The notes beneath the pieces were generated by a model. It ran no database searches. It saw only the letters and a program-made list of their open reading frames with translations, and had not been told where the DNA came from. Positions 1 through 5,929 of a DNA stretch of 11,863 nt are shown here, piece by piece (position 1 is the first letter of the stretch; each line of letters starts with the position of its first letter). Made by a program: the position numbers and the translations under genes. Source of the stretch: Pseudomonadota bacterium (lineage in GTDB: Bacteria; Pseudomonadota; Alphaproteobacteria; Rhizobiales; Devosiaceae); NCBI GenBank assembly GCA_023390785.1, contig JAEWCE010000056.1:1-11863 (forward strand). Direction: 5' to 3'.

Positions 1-184
1 GCTGGAACAGCGTGATCTCGAGGCCGGTGTCGCGAATCATGCCGCCGACCTCGCGCGGTGTTGCCCCGAAGGTTAGGAAGTCGGTCTCGAAAATCTCGAT
101 GCCGTCGAATCCAGCGGCGGCGATGGCCTCCAGCTTTTCAAACAGGGTGCCGCTGATCGAGACCGTGGCTATGGATGTCCGCAT
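1..184 (-). CDS. quiC: 3-dehydroshikimate dehydratase (QuiC-like), N-terminal fragment
   Basis: Only the first 61 codons are in the window; the frame is open to base 1 and the gene continues leftward. The protein begins MRTSIATVSISGTLFEKLEA, followed by an AAAGFDGIEIFE segment and GMIRDTGLEITLFQ. This is the first beta-alpha units of a sugar-phosphate isomerase/AP-endonuclease-2 TIM barrel. From memory, the opening closely resembles QuiC1-type 3-dehydroshikimate dehydratases, whose barrel is often fused to a 4-hydroxyphenylpyruvate-dioxygenase-like domain; that C-terminal part cannot be seen here. The family converts 3-dehydroshikimate to protocatechuate, feeding the beta-ketoadipate pathway in the cytoplasm. 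The start is supported by AGGAG 6 nt upstream. The gene lies 44 bp after the TetR gene on the same strand, probably in one operon. A shikimate dehydrogenase gene in the divergent operon fits this role. A generic xylose-isomerase-like epimerase is the alternative. Confidence 0.78.
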   Translation of the reverse strand, partial: MRTSIATVSISGTLFEKLEAIAAAGFDGIEIFETDFLTFGATPREVGGMIRDTGLEITLFQ

Positions 185-190
185 GCTCGG

Positions 191-195
191 CTCCT
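191..195 (-). promoter_or_regulatory. Ribosome binding site of the quiC-like gene
   Basis: The minus strand reads AGGAG, then a 6-nt spacer, then the ATG at 184-182. It fixes the start of the quiC-like gene and lies in the 44-bp gap after the TetR stop codon. Confidence 0.7.
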
Positions 196-228
196 GATCC
201 GTGCGCCTGTCGGCTCATGTCGCGCCCG

Positions 229-939
229 TCAGTCGGCGGGCAGAGCCTCCGCGCGCACCACGTAGCGTTCGACCATCTCGACGACGTTCCGCTTGAGCGC
301 CGCCAGGGCCTTCGGCGCGCCGAAATTGCGGCCGAAAATCTTGGAAAACGTCGCCCGGTTGGAAACGTTGAAGAAACACAAGGCGCTGACTTGCCAGTGC
401 AGTTCCACCGGTTCGAGCCCCGCTCGAAACACGCCGGATTCCACGCCCCGGTGATAGACGCGTGAAATCGTGGCGATGGCCGATGCATTCTGGCGGCGGA
501 TCGCCGGTGCGCGATCCAGATATTCGCCATGGTGGATGTTTTCGATCATCACCATGCGGATGAAGGCTTCGTGCCGGTGGTGATGGTCGAAGGTGAATTC
601 GACCAGCTTCCGCAGTGCCTCGCGCGGGGCAAGACCATCGACGTCGAGCGCGGATTCGCCCTCTCGGACGGTCAGATAGGCGTTCTCAAGGGCGCTGAGG
701 TAGAGGCCCTCCTTGCCGCCGAAATAGTAGTAGATCATGCGCTTGCTGGCACGCGTCCGCGCGGCGATCTCATCGATCCGCGCACCCGAAAGCCCGTTGA
801 GCGCGAACTCCTCCAGCGCGATTTCGAGGATGTCGCGGCGAGTTCCCTCCGGATCCTGCACCCGCTTGGCAGTGCGGCTCCGCCTCGGTTTTGGAGTCTT
901 GGTCGCAGCCTCGCCGGACGTGGGCTTCTGGATTGGCAT
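229..939 (-). CDS. TetR/AcrR-family transcriptional regulator
   Basis: This 236-residue protein has a TetR N-terminal DNA-binding domain at about residues 33-79. Visible parts are TRRDILEIALEEFALNG, then GARIDEIAARTRAS, then KRMIYYYFGGKEGLY, with the recognition helix around 64-71. The rest is an all-helical ligand-binding/dimer region typical in size for the family. The first 30 residues form an unusually long basic tail (KPRRSRTAKR). The ATG at 939 is chosen because it gives a normal TetR N-terminus, but its Shine-Dalgarno is weak. The frame stays open upstream to an ATG at 1113, inside the putative operator, so a longer form is possible but unlikely. It is transcribed away from the TRAP operon and towards quiC. 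By position it should be the local repressor, probably released by shikimate, 3-dehydroshikimate or protocatechuate; the ligand is inference. Confidence 0.9.
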   Translation of the reverse strand: MPIQKPTSGEAATKTPKPRRSRTAKRVQDPEGTRRDILEIALEEFALNGLSGARIDEIAARTRASKRMIYYYFGGKEGLYLSALENAYLTVREGESALDVDGLAPREALRKLVEFTFDHHHRHEAFIRMVMIENIHHGEYLDRAPAIRRQNASAIATISRVYHRGVESGVFRAGLEPVELHWQVSALCFFNVSNRATFSKIFGRNFGAPKALAALKRNVVEMVERYVVRAEALPAD

Positions 940-1086
940 AGAGGGTGTCTCGTCAGCGCTGTCGGGGCGGGAACGTCTAGCCACTGGGCCTCCGGCTGCA
1001 AAGGCCGCCCGCTCTGGCCCGCTCGCATCGCGGTTGCGAACCGCCTGCCGCCGCAACGGGCTGCCGGCGGCGCCCGGCAGTCGCAA

Positions 1087-1114
1087 TTGACTTGAACGTA
1101 CCATTTCGTACATT
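1087..1114 (+). promoter_or_regulatory. Candidate sigma70-type promoter of the TRAP operon
   Basis: TTGACT at 1087-1092 (5 of 6 matches to TTGACA) is followed after a 16-nt spacer by TACATT at 1109-1114 (4 of 6 matches to TATAAT). The -10 element lies wholly inside the palindrome at 1095-1114, the classical layout for repression by occlusion. The 5' leader would be about 125 nt. This is read by eye only; no transcription start is known. Confidence 0.5.
1095..1114. promoter_or_regulatory. Candidate TetR operator, 20-bp imperfect palindrome
   Basis: The left half AACGTACCAT and the reverse complement of the right half, AATGTACGAA, agree at 7 of 10 positions. The site is centred between 1104 and 1105. 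Two GTAC cores (1098-1101 and 1108-1111) lie 10 bp apart, on the same face of the helix. A palindrome of this length over a promoter, in the gap beside a divergent TetR gene, is the usual form of an autoregulatory TetR operator. It could control both directions. Confidence 0.6.
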
Positions 1115-1232
1115 GTGCCACTTGCAGGAGGCCAAGTACAGCCCGCAAGAGGCGTCGGGCTCCGGGAGGAAACGGGACCAACAGGGTGCCAGGCGGGCCG
1201 GCAAGGCGCGCTCAGGCAGGCTTGCGTACAAT

Positions 1233-1240
1233 GGAGGAGG
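1233..1240 (+). promoter_or_regulatory. Ribosome binding site of dctP
   Basis: GGAGGAGG lies 7 nt before the ATG at 1248. This strong Shine-Dalgarno decides for the 1248 start over an in-frame upstream TTG at 1092 that would give a 52-residue non-family extension. Confidence 0.8.
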
Positions 1241-1247
1241 ACGGACT

Positions 1248-2291
1248 ATGAGCTATCAGAATTCAAAGGGTGAACGCTCGAAGCTGGATCGCCGGACGTT
1301 CCTCGGGGCCTCGGCCGCCTCGATGATCGCCGGTGGCATGCTGGGTCTGGGCACAAACCGCAGCGCCGCAGCCGACAAGGTGCTATTGCGCCTGTCGTCT
1401 CCGGCGACCGAATCCGACCAGCGCGCCGTGGCGCTCACCAAGATTTTCGGCCCTGCCGTCGGTGACTTTGCCACCTTTGAGCCACACTGGAACGCCACTC
1501 TCTTCAAGCAGGGCACGGAACTCGAGGCGATTGCCCGCGGCAACCTCGAAATGTCGATCACGTCTCCACAGGAACTGGCGACCCTTATTCCAAAATGGTC
1601 GATTTTTACCGCCGGCTACCTGCTGCGCGACGCCGACCACCAGAAGAAGGTGTTTGCGAGCTCAATTCTCGACGACATGAAGAAGGAGGTCGAGGATACT
1701 CTGGGCGTCAAACTGATCTCGGTGATGTATCTGGGCAGGCGCCAGCTCAATTTGCGGATGAGCCAGAAGGACCGCAATGTCCAGAAGCCGGCCGACCTGT
1801 CCGGCATCAAGCTGCGCATGCCCAACACCGATGCCTGGCTGTTCCTAGGGCAGGCGCTGGGGGCCAATCCGGTGCCGGTCGCGTTCACCGAAGTTTATAC
1901 CGCGTTGCAGACCGGAGCCATCGATGGACAGGAAAATCCGCTGCCGACCGACAAGGACTCCAAGTTCTACGAGGTCACCAAGCAGATCTGCCTGACCAGC
2001 CATCTGGTCGACCAGAACTATCTTGCCTTCTCGAAGAAGGTTTGGGACGGCCTCAGCGCCGAACAGCAGGCGACGGTGCAGAAAGCTGCCGATGATGCGT
2101 CGGAATCCGGTCGCCAGGCGCAGCTCAAGCTAGAGGATGACCTGGCGCAGTTCTTCAAGGACAAGGGCCTCGACGTCTATACCCCCGATCTCGATGCCTT
2201 CCGGTCGCATGTGCAGGAGGCCTATCTGAAGTCTGACTTCGCCAAGGACTGGCCGCCTGGCATGGTTGACAAGATCAACGCGATCACCTGA
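1248..2291 (+). CDS. dctP: TRAP transporter substrate-binding protein, DctP family, Tat-exported
   Basis: This 347-residue periplasmic solute-binding protein is the high-affinity receptor of a tripartite ATP-independent periplasmic (TRAP) transporter. The N-terminus carries a twin-arginine motif (DRRTFLG, residues 14-20), a hydrophobic stretch to about residue 35 and an SAAA-D junction, so cleavage after residue 42 is likely; export should be by Tat. The mature part shows DctP-family signatures: GIKLRMPNTDAW with Arg190 at the position that normally clamps the substrate carboxylate, and TGAIDGQENP at 222-231. The length is normal for the family. It is the first gene of the operon, followed after 5 bp by the small membrane subunit. 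The genes that follow suggest a cyclic carboxylate such as shikimate, quinate or 3-dehydroshikimate as ligand; that is inference from context only. Confidence 0.93.
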   Translation: MSYQNSKGERSKLDRRTFLGASAASMIAGGMLGLGTNRSAAADKVLLRLSSPATESDQRAVALTKIFGPAVGDFATFEPHWNATLFKQGTELEAIARGNLEMSITSPQELATLIPKWSIFTAGYLLRDADHQKKVFASSILDDMKKEVEDTLGVKLISVMYLGRRQLNLRMSQKDRNVQKPADLSGIKLRMPNTDAWLFLGQALGANPVPVAFTEVYTALQTGAIDGQENPLPTDKDSKFYEVTKQICLTSHLVDQNYLAFSKKVWDGLSAEQQATVQKAADDASESGRQAQLKLEDDLAQFFKDKGLDVYTPDLDAFRSHVQEAYLKSDFAKDWPPGMVDKINAIT

Positions 2292-2296
2292 TCGGA

Positions 2297-2794
2297 ATGC
2301 GACCACTACTCGACTGGTTGCGCGCCCGCGCCGACAACGTGGCGGTGGCTCTGCTCGCCGCCATGTTCATCTCATTCATGGTGCAGATCGCGTCGCGCTA
2401 CGTCTTCAACACGCCGGTCGCCTGGACGCTGGAGCTGTGCCTGACGACCTGGCTGTGGGTGGTCTTCTGGGAGGCGGCGTTCCTGATGCGGGACGGCGAC
2501 CATATCCGTTTCGATTTGCTCTACCTTGCCGCCAGGGGTCGCACACGGCGCACCCTGGCGCTTCTTGCCGGCATTGCCATCATCGTCGCATTCATTGCCG
2601 CGCTGCCGGCGACCTACGGCTATATCTCCTTCGAGCGTATCAAGAGGAGCGCGACGCTCCGCATCCCGCTGAACCTGGTCTTCAGCATCTACGGCGTGTT
2701 CATGATGGCCATCATTGTCCGCTACCTCGTCAGGCTCTGGCGCGTGGTTCGCGGAGTTGACGATGACCAACCCGGGGGAGCGCCGGGACAATGA
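2297..2794 (+). CDS. dctQ: TRAP transporter small transmembrane subunit, DctQ family
   Basis: This 165-residue inner-membrane protein has four hydrophobic segments, at roughly residues 14-36, 42-63, 85-108 and 124-146, the DctQ topology. The pattern SRYVFNTP followed by WTLELCLTTWLWVVFWEAAFLMRDGDHIRFD (residues about 33-73, given in parts) is characteristic, including the RDGDHIRFD loop after the second helix. DctQ joins with DctM to form the transport unit that docks the loaded DctP and uses an ion gradient. The ATG lies 5 bp after the dctP stop with only a poor Shine-Dalgarno, so translation is probably coupled to dctP. The C-terminal tail is polar and its last codon overlaps the dctM start. 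Confidence 0.93.
   Translation: MRPLLDWLRARADNVAVALLAAMFISFMVQIASRYVFNTPVAWTLELCLTTWLWVVFWEAAFLMRDGDHIRFDLLYLAARGRTRRTLALLAGIAIIVAFIAALPATYGYISFERIKRSATLRIPLNLVFSIYGVFMMAIIVRYLVRLWRVVRGVDDDQPGGAPGQ
2771..2787 (+). promoter_or_regulatory. dctM ribosome binding site within a small hairpin
   Basis: CCCGG at 2771-2775 and CCGGG at 2783-2787 can pair, leaving GGGAGCG in the loop. The loop contains the purine-rich Shine-Dalgarno for the dctM ATG at 2791. The structure lies inside the end of dctQ and may make dctM translation depend on ribosomes finishing dctQ. Seen by eye; stability not calculated. Confidence 0.35.
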
Positions 2795-4089
2795 GCGCGC
2801 AATTCGCCCTCTGTTTCGCCACGCTGTTCGTGTTGGCCGGCGCAGGCGCGCCCATAGCCTTGTCGATGATCGTTTCGGCGATCGTCTATCTGGCAATCGG
2901 CGGCCAGGATCTTTCGCTCGCCGGCGAGCAGATCATCCAGGGCCTCTACGATAGCTTCGTCATTCTGGCGGTACCGCTGTTCATCATTGCCGGCAATCTG
3001 ATGAATGCCGGCACGGTCAGCGAGCGGCTGTTGGCGTTCTGCAACGCCATCGTTGGCCGCTTCCGCGGTGGACTCGGTCACGTCAACGTCGTGGTGAACA
3101 TCATCCTGTCGGGCATGTCGGGCTCGGCGGTGGCCGATGCGGCAGCCATCGGCAAGGTCATCATCGAGATGATGACCAAGGATGGGCGCTATCCGGCCGG
3201 CTACGCCGCGGCGATCACCGCCGCCGCAGCCACCATCGGGCCGATCATTCCGCCGTCGATTCCGATGGTGCTCTATTCGCTCATCTCTGATGCCTCGATC
3301 GGTTACCTCTTCCTCGGCGGCGTCGTGCCCGGGCTGCTGATGGGCGTGGTCCTGATGCTGCTGAACGCGCGCGCCGCGCGGACGCGCAATTTTCCGGTCG
3401 AAGCGCCGGTGCCGCTGCGCCAGATTCCTCGGGTCACGGCGCGCGCCTTCCCCGCTCTGCTGATGCCCGTGATCCTGCTCTATGGCATCTATGGCGGCGT
3501 TACCACGCCGACTGAGGGAGCGGCGCTGGCCGCGGCTTATGCCCTGCTGCTGGCGGGCCCGATCTATCGCGCCCTCGGCTGGCGCGGCCTTTACAACGTG
3601 CTGTCGTCAAGCGCGCGGCAGACCGCATCGATCGGCATTGTCATCGGCGGAGCGCTGATTTTCAACTACATCGTGGCGGCCGAAAACATTCCCGCCCACA
3701 TGGCTGCCTATCTCGACGGACTTCATCTCAATCCGCTCGCCTTCCTCATCGTCGTCAATCTCATCCTGCTGTTCCTGGGCTGCCTGCTCGACGCCTCGAC
3801 CATCATCCTTGTCGTGCTGCCGCTGTTCATCCCGAGCTGTCGCGCACTTGGGATCGACCTCGTCTATTTCGGCGTCGTGGCGGTGGTGAACTGCATGATC
3901 GGCCTCATTACTCCGCCCTACGGCGTCGTGCTGTTCGTGATTAATGGCATCACCGGCATTCCGCTGAGCACCATCATCCGTGAGATCTGGCCGTTCATTG
4001 GCGTGCTCATCGTCGCGCTGATCCTGATGATCGTGTTCCCCGAGATCGTCCTCTGGCTGCCACATCAGTTCGGCTACAATCCCTCCTGA
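2791..4089 (+). CDS. dctM: TRAP transporter large permease subunit, DctM family
   Basis: This 432-residue polytopic inner-membrane protein is the normal size for DctM. Its many hydrophobic helices are broken by family motifs: SGMSGSAVADAAAIG at 107-121, GPIIPPSIPM at 150-159, GVTTPTEGAA in the middle, and NCMIGLITPPYGV with the second PP at about 375-376. The two internally repeated loop regions (SGS-type and TPP-type) are those that bind substrate and coupling ions in this IT-superfamily fold. TRAP permeases usually run on Na+. The start codon overlaps the dctQ stop in an ATGA, and the shikimate dehydrogenase gene begins 4 bp after the stop, so all these genes are one transcript. Confidence 0.95.
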   Translation: MSAQFALCFATLFVLAGAGAPIALSMIVSAIVYLAIGGQDLSLAGEQIIQGLYDSFVILAVPLFIIAGNLMNAGTVSERLLAFCNAIVGRFRGGLGHVNVVVNIILSGMSGSAVADAAAIGKVIIEMMTKDGRYPAGYAAAITAAAATIGPIIPPSIPMVLYSLISDASIGYLFLGGVVPGLLMGVVLMLLNARAARTRNFPVEAPVPLRQIPRVTARAFPALLMPVILLYGIYGGVTTPTEGAALAAAYALLLAGPIYRALGWRGLYNVLSSSARQTASIGIVIGGALIFNYIVAAENIPAHMAAYLDGLHLNPLAFLIVVNLILLFLGCLLDASTIILVVLPLFIPSCRALGIDLVYFGVVAVVNCMIGLITPPYGVVLFVINGITGIPLSTIIREIWPFIGVLIVALILMIVFPEIVLWLPHQFGYNPS

Positions 4090-4093
4090 GGCC

Positions 4094-4981
4094 ATGCGCG
4101 CGCCATCATCCATCGCGCCCAGCCAACCCGCCCCGGTCGTGCGGCTAGGTCTCATCGGCGACAACATCCGTGACTCCCGCTCGCCGGATTTGCATCGGCT
4201 GGCGGGGCGCCTGTGCGGCCTCGACGTGCGCTACGAACTCATCGTGCCTCAAGAGTCCGGTCAGCCATTCGACGCGGTATTCGACGCCTGCCAACGGGAT
4301 GGCCTCAGGGGGGTCAACGTCACCTATCCGTACAAGGAGCGGGTGGTGTCGCGCCTCACCTCGCGCAATGCCGACGTGGCCCGGGTCGGCTCGGCGAACA
4401 CCGTGGTGTTCGAGCCTGACGGGCCCGCTGGCTACAACACCGACTATCTGGGGTTCATCGCGGCATATCGGGTCCGCTTCGGCGAGCGGCCACCTGGGCG
4501 CGTGGCACTTGTCGGCGCCGGCGGCGTTGGCCGCGCGATCGCGTTCGCCCTTGTGGGGTTGGGCGCGTCGGAACTGCGCATCTTCGACACCGACCAGGCG
4601 CGGGCCGATCGCCTCGCCGCAGCCCTTTCAGCGCTTATCGCTGGCGAGTCGGTACAGACCGGTGGCGATATCGAGGCCCTGCTGCGCGGTGCCGACGGTG
4701 TAGTCAATTGCACGCCGATCGGCATGACCGGCAAGCCGGGAAGCGCCGTGCCACCACAATTGCTGGGGCGCCGCGGCTGGGCCTTCGACGCCGTCTATAC
4801 GCCGGTCGAGACGCAGTTCCTCGCCGCAGCCGCCAATGCCGGACTCGAGACCTTGACGGGCTATGAGCTCTTCTTCCATCAGGGGGTCTCGGCATTCGAA
4901 CTGTTCACGGGGCGATTGCCCCCGCTCGAGGCGCTGCGACGCGAGCTTGGAAGTCCCCCGCAGCACAAGGAGATGTCCTGA
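4094..4981 (+). CDS. aroE: Shikimate dehydrogenase family protein, probable NAD-dependent catabolic type
   Basis: This 295-residue cytoplasmic oxidoreductase interconverts shikimate (or quinate) and 3-dehydroshikimate (3-dehydroquinate). All AroE-family landmarks are present: substrate-binding serines in SRSP (Ser28, Ser30), NVTYPYKE with catalytic Lys81, GSANTV with Asn102, GYNTDYLGF with catalytic Asp117, the dinucleotide loop GAGGVGRA (141-148), NCTPIGM, DAVYTPVET and a C-terminal FFHQGVSAFE with Gln263. At the end of the second Rossmann strand the sequence is RIFDTDQAR. Asp165 stands where NADP-dependent biosynthetic AroE has the Asn-Arg-Thr phosphate clamp. Asp there favours NAD, as in Corynebacterium glutamicum quinate/shikimate dehydrogenase, and suggests the oxidative, catabolic direction. 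Operon membership with a transporter, opposite a QuiC-like gene, agrees. Quinate versus shikimate preference cannot be told from sequence. Confidence 0.9.
   Translation: MRAPSSIAPSQPAPVVRLGLIGDNIRDSRSPDLHRLAGRLCGLDVRYELIVPQESGQPFDAVFDACQRDGLRGVNVTYPYKERVVSRLTSRNADVARVGSANTVVFEPDGPAGYNTDYLGFIAAYRVRFGERPPGRVALVGAGGVGRAIAFALVGLGASELRIFDTDQARADRLAAALSALIAGESVQTGGDIEALLRGADGVVNCTPIGMTGKPGSAVPPQLLGRRGWAFDAVYTPVETQFLAAAANAGLETLTGYELFFHQGVSAFELFTGRLPPLEALRRELGSPPQHKEMS
4967..4972 (+). promoter_or_regulatory. Ribosome binding site of the DapA-family gene
   Basis: AAGGAG lies 8 nt before the ATG at 4981, inside the last codons of the dehydrogenase gene. It favours this start over the in-frame ATG at 5008. 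Confidence 0.7.
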
Positions 4982-5877
4982 TGTCCAATTCCGCCGGGGG
5001 CCACCCGATGCGCAAGACGATCGGCGCCAGTGCGGCGATGCTGACGCCTCTCACCGAGGAGGGAGACGTCGACTGGAATCGGCTCGCTGGACACGCGCAA
5101 AGTCTGCTCGATGCGGGGCTCAATGTGGTGACCGCATTCGGCACCACGGGCGAGGGCGTTTCGATCGACCGCAACGTTCGCTTCGAGCTATACGATCGCT
5201 TCAACCAGGCGGGAGTATCGCCCGGGCGGCTGATCGAGTGCGTCTATGGCCCGTCATCGGCAGAGGCGGGCGCCCATGCGCGCCGCTCGCTGAGCGCCGG
5301 CTGCGCCGGTCTGCTGCTGACCCCGCCCTTCTATTTCAAGGGCGTCGGCGACGAGGGCGTGTTCCGGTGGTTTGCCGAAGTCTTCGAGGCAGCCGGAGCA
5401 GGATGCCGCGATGTCATCCTCTACAACATCCCCGCGCTGACCGGGGTGACGATTGGTGCTGCTCTGGTCGGCCGGATGCGCCAGGCCTTCCCCGAGATCA
5501 TCGCAGGTGTGAAGGACAGCGCCGGAGACTGGTCGCACACTGAGGCACTGCTCGCCGAACACCGCGACCTCGCAATCCTCGTCGGCCACGAGGGACATCT
5601 GGCGAAGGCTGTTGGTCAGGGCGCCTCGGGCGCCATCAGCGGGATCGCCAATGTCGCGCCGCGCTTGGTGCAGCGGCTTGTCAGCGGCACGCACGATCCG
5701 CTAATCGACGATGCCTTGTCACTGGTGCTGTCGCTGCCCGTGGTTCCCGCACTGCGCGCGATCCTCGCCGCGCAACGCAATGACCCAGGCTGGTCGCGGC
5801 CGCGCCCGCCGCTGGTCGAAATCGCCGACACGCAAGCCCTCGCGCGCTGCGAAGCCCTGGCGCGGCGCCTTGCCTGA
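4981..5877 (+). CDS. DapA-family class I aldolase/dehydratase, not a typical dihydrodipicolinate synthase
   Basis: This 298-residue cytoplasmic TIM-barrel protein belongs to the DHDPS/N-acetylneuraminate-lyase family, which forms a Schiff base with a 2-oxo acid. Visible landmarks are FGTTGEG (Thr55, Thr56, Glu58), TPPFYFKGVGDEG in the position of the E. coli TPYYNRP loop, YNIPALTG with Tyr148, AGVKDSAGD with Schiff-base Lys178, and a GHEG segment. In true dihydrodipicolinate synthase the Tyr motif reads YNxPxRTG and the Arg (E. coli Arg138) holds the product carboxylate. Here that residue is Leu153, so a lysine-pathway role is unlikely. The ATG overlaps the dehydrogenase stop by 1 base (TGATG), so the two are co-translated. 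The substrate is unknown. From context it may act on a shikimate/quinate-derived or other cyclic or 2-oxo acid, for example as a dehydratase, hydratase or retro-aldolase. Confidence 0.88.
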   Translation: MSNSAGGHPMRKTIGASAAMLTPLTEEGDVDWNRLAGHAQSLLDAGLNVVTAFGTTGEGVSIDRNVRFELYDRFNQAGVSPGRLIECVYGPSSAEAGAHARRSLSAGCAGLLLTPPFYFKGVGDEGVFRWFAEVFEAAGAGCRDVILYNIPALTGVTIGAALVGRMRQAFPEIIAGVKDSAGDWSHTEALLAEHRDLAILVGHEGHLAKAVGQGASGAISGIANVAPRLVQRLVSGTHDPLIDDALSLVLSLPVVPALRAILAAQRNDPGWSRPRPPLVEIADTQALARCEALARRLA

Positions 5878-5929
5878 CGCGACGCCGGCATCTCGAAGCG
5901 CGCCGCGGACGCCGGCGAGATCGTTGCGC

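Larger units (their letters stand above)
940..1247. promoter_or_regulatory. Divergent intergenic control region
   Basis: This 308-bp gene-free stretch separates the leftward TetR gene from the rightward TRAP operon. It holds the promoter and palindrome listed separately at 1087-1114, further GTAC-centred sequences at 1136-1139 and 1226-1229, a small inverted repeat ACTTG/CAAGT (1120-1124 and 1133-1137), and the dctP ribosome binding site. The TetR-proximal half (940-1085) shows no obvious promoter or operator by eye. I could not assign a leftward promoter with confidence. Confidence 0.75.

Noticed and set aside
529..1095. 188-codon open frame on the plus strand opposite the TetR gene
   Set aside because: No recognisable domain or ribosome binding site; the opposite frame is a clear TetR protein.
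1092..1247. Upstream in-frame extension of dctP from a TTG at 1092
   Set aside because: It would start inside the -35 and operator region, has no family similarity, and would place 52 residues before a good Tat signal; the strong GGAGGAGG before 1248 explains the real start.
3607..4167. 186-codon open frame on the minus strand opposite dctM
   Set aside because: It is rich in Asp, Glu, His and Gln, as expected from the complement of codons for hydrophobic residues; no domain, and it lies fully opposite dctM and the start of the dehydrogenase gene.
4981..5877. Lysine-biosynthesis dihydrodipicolinate synthase (dapA)
   Set aside because: The carboxylate-binding Arg is Leu153 and the gene is translationally coupled to a catabolic dehydrogenase, not to lysine genes.
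5711..5929. Longer antiporter starting inside the DapA-like gene
   Set aside because: The extra 73 residues are Arg/Pro/Ser-rich out-of-frame reading of the DapA-like gene; the hydrophobic signal-like N-terminus begins at 5930.
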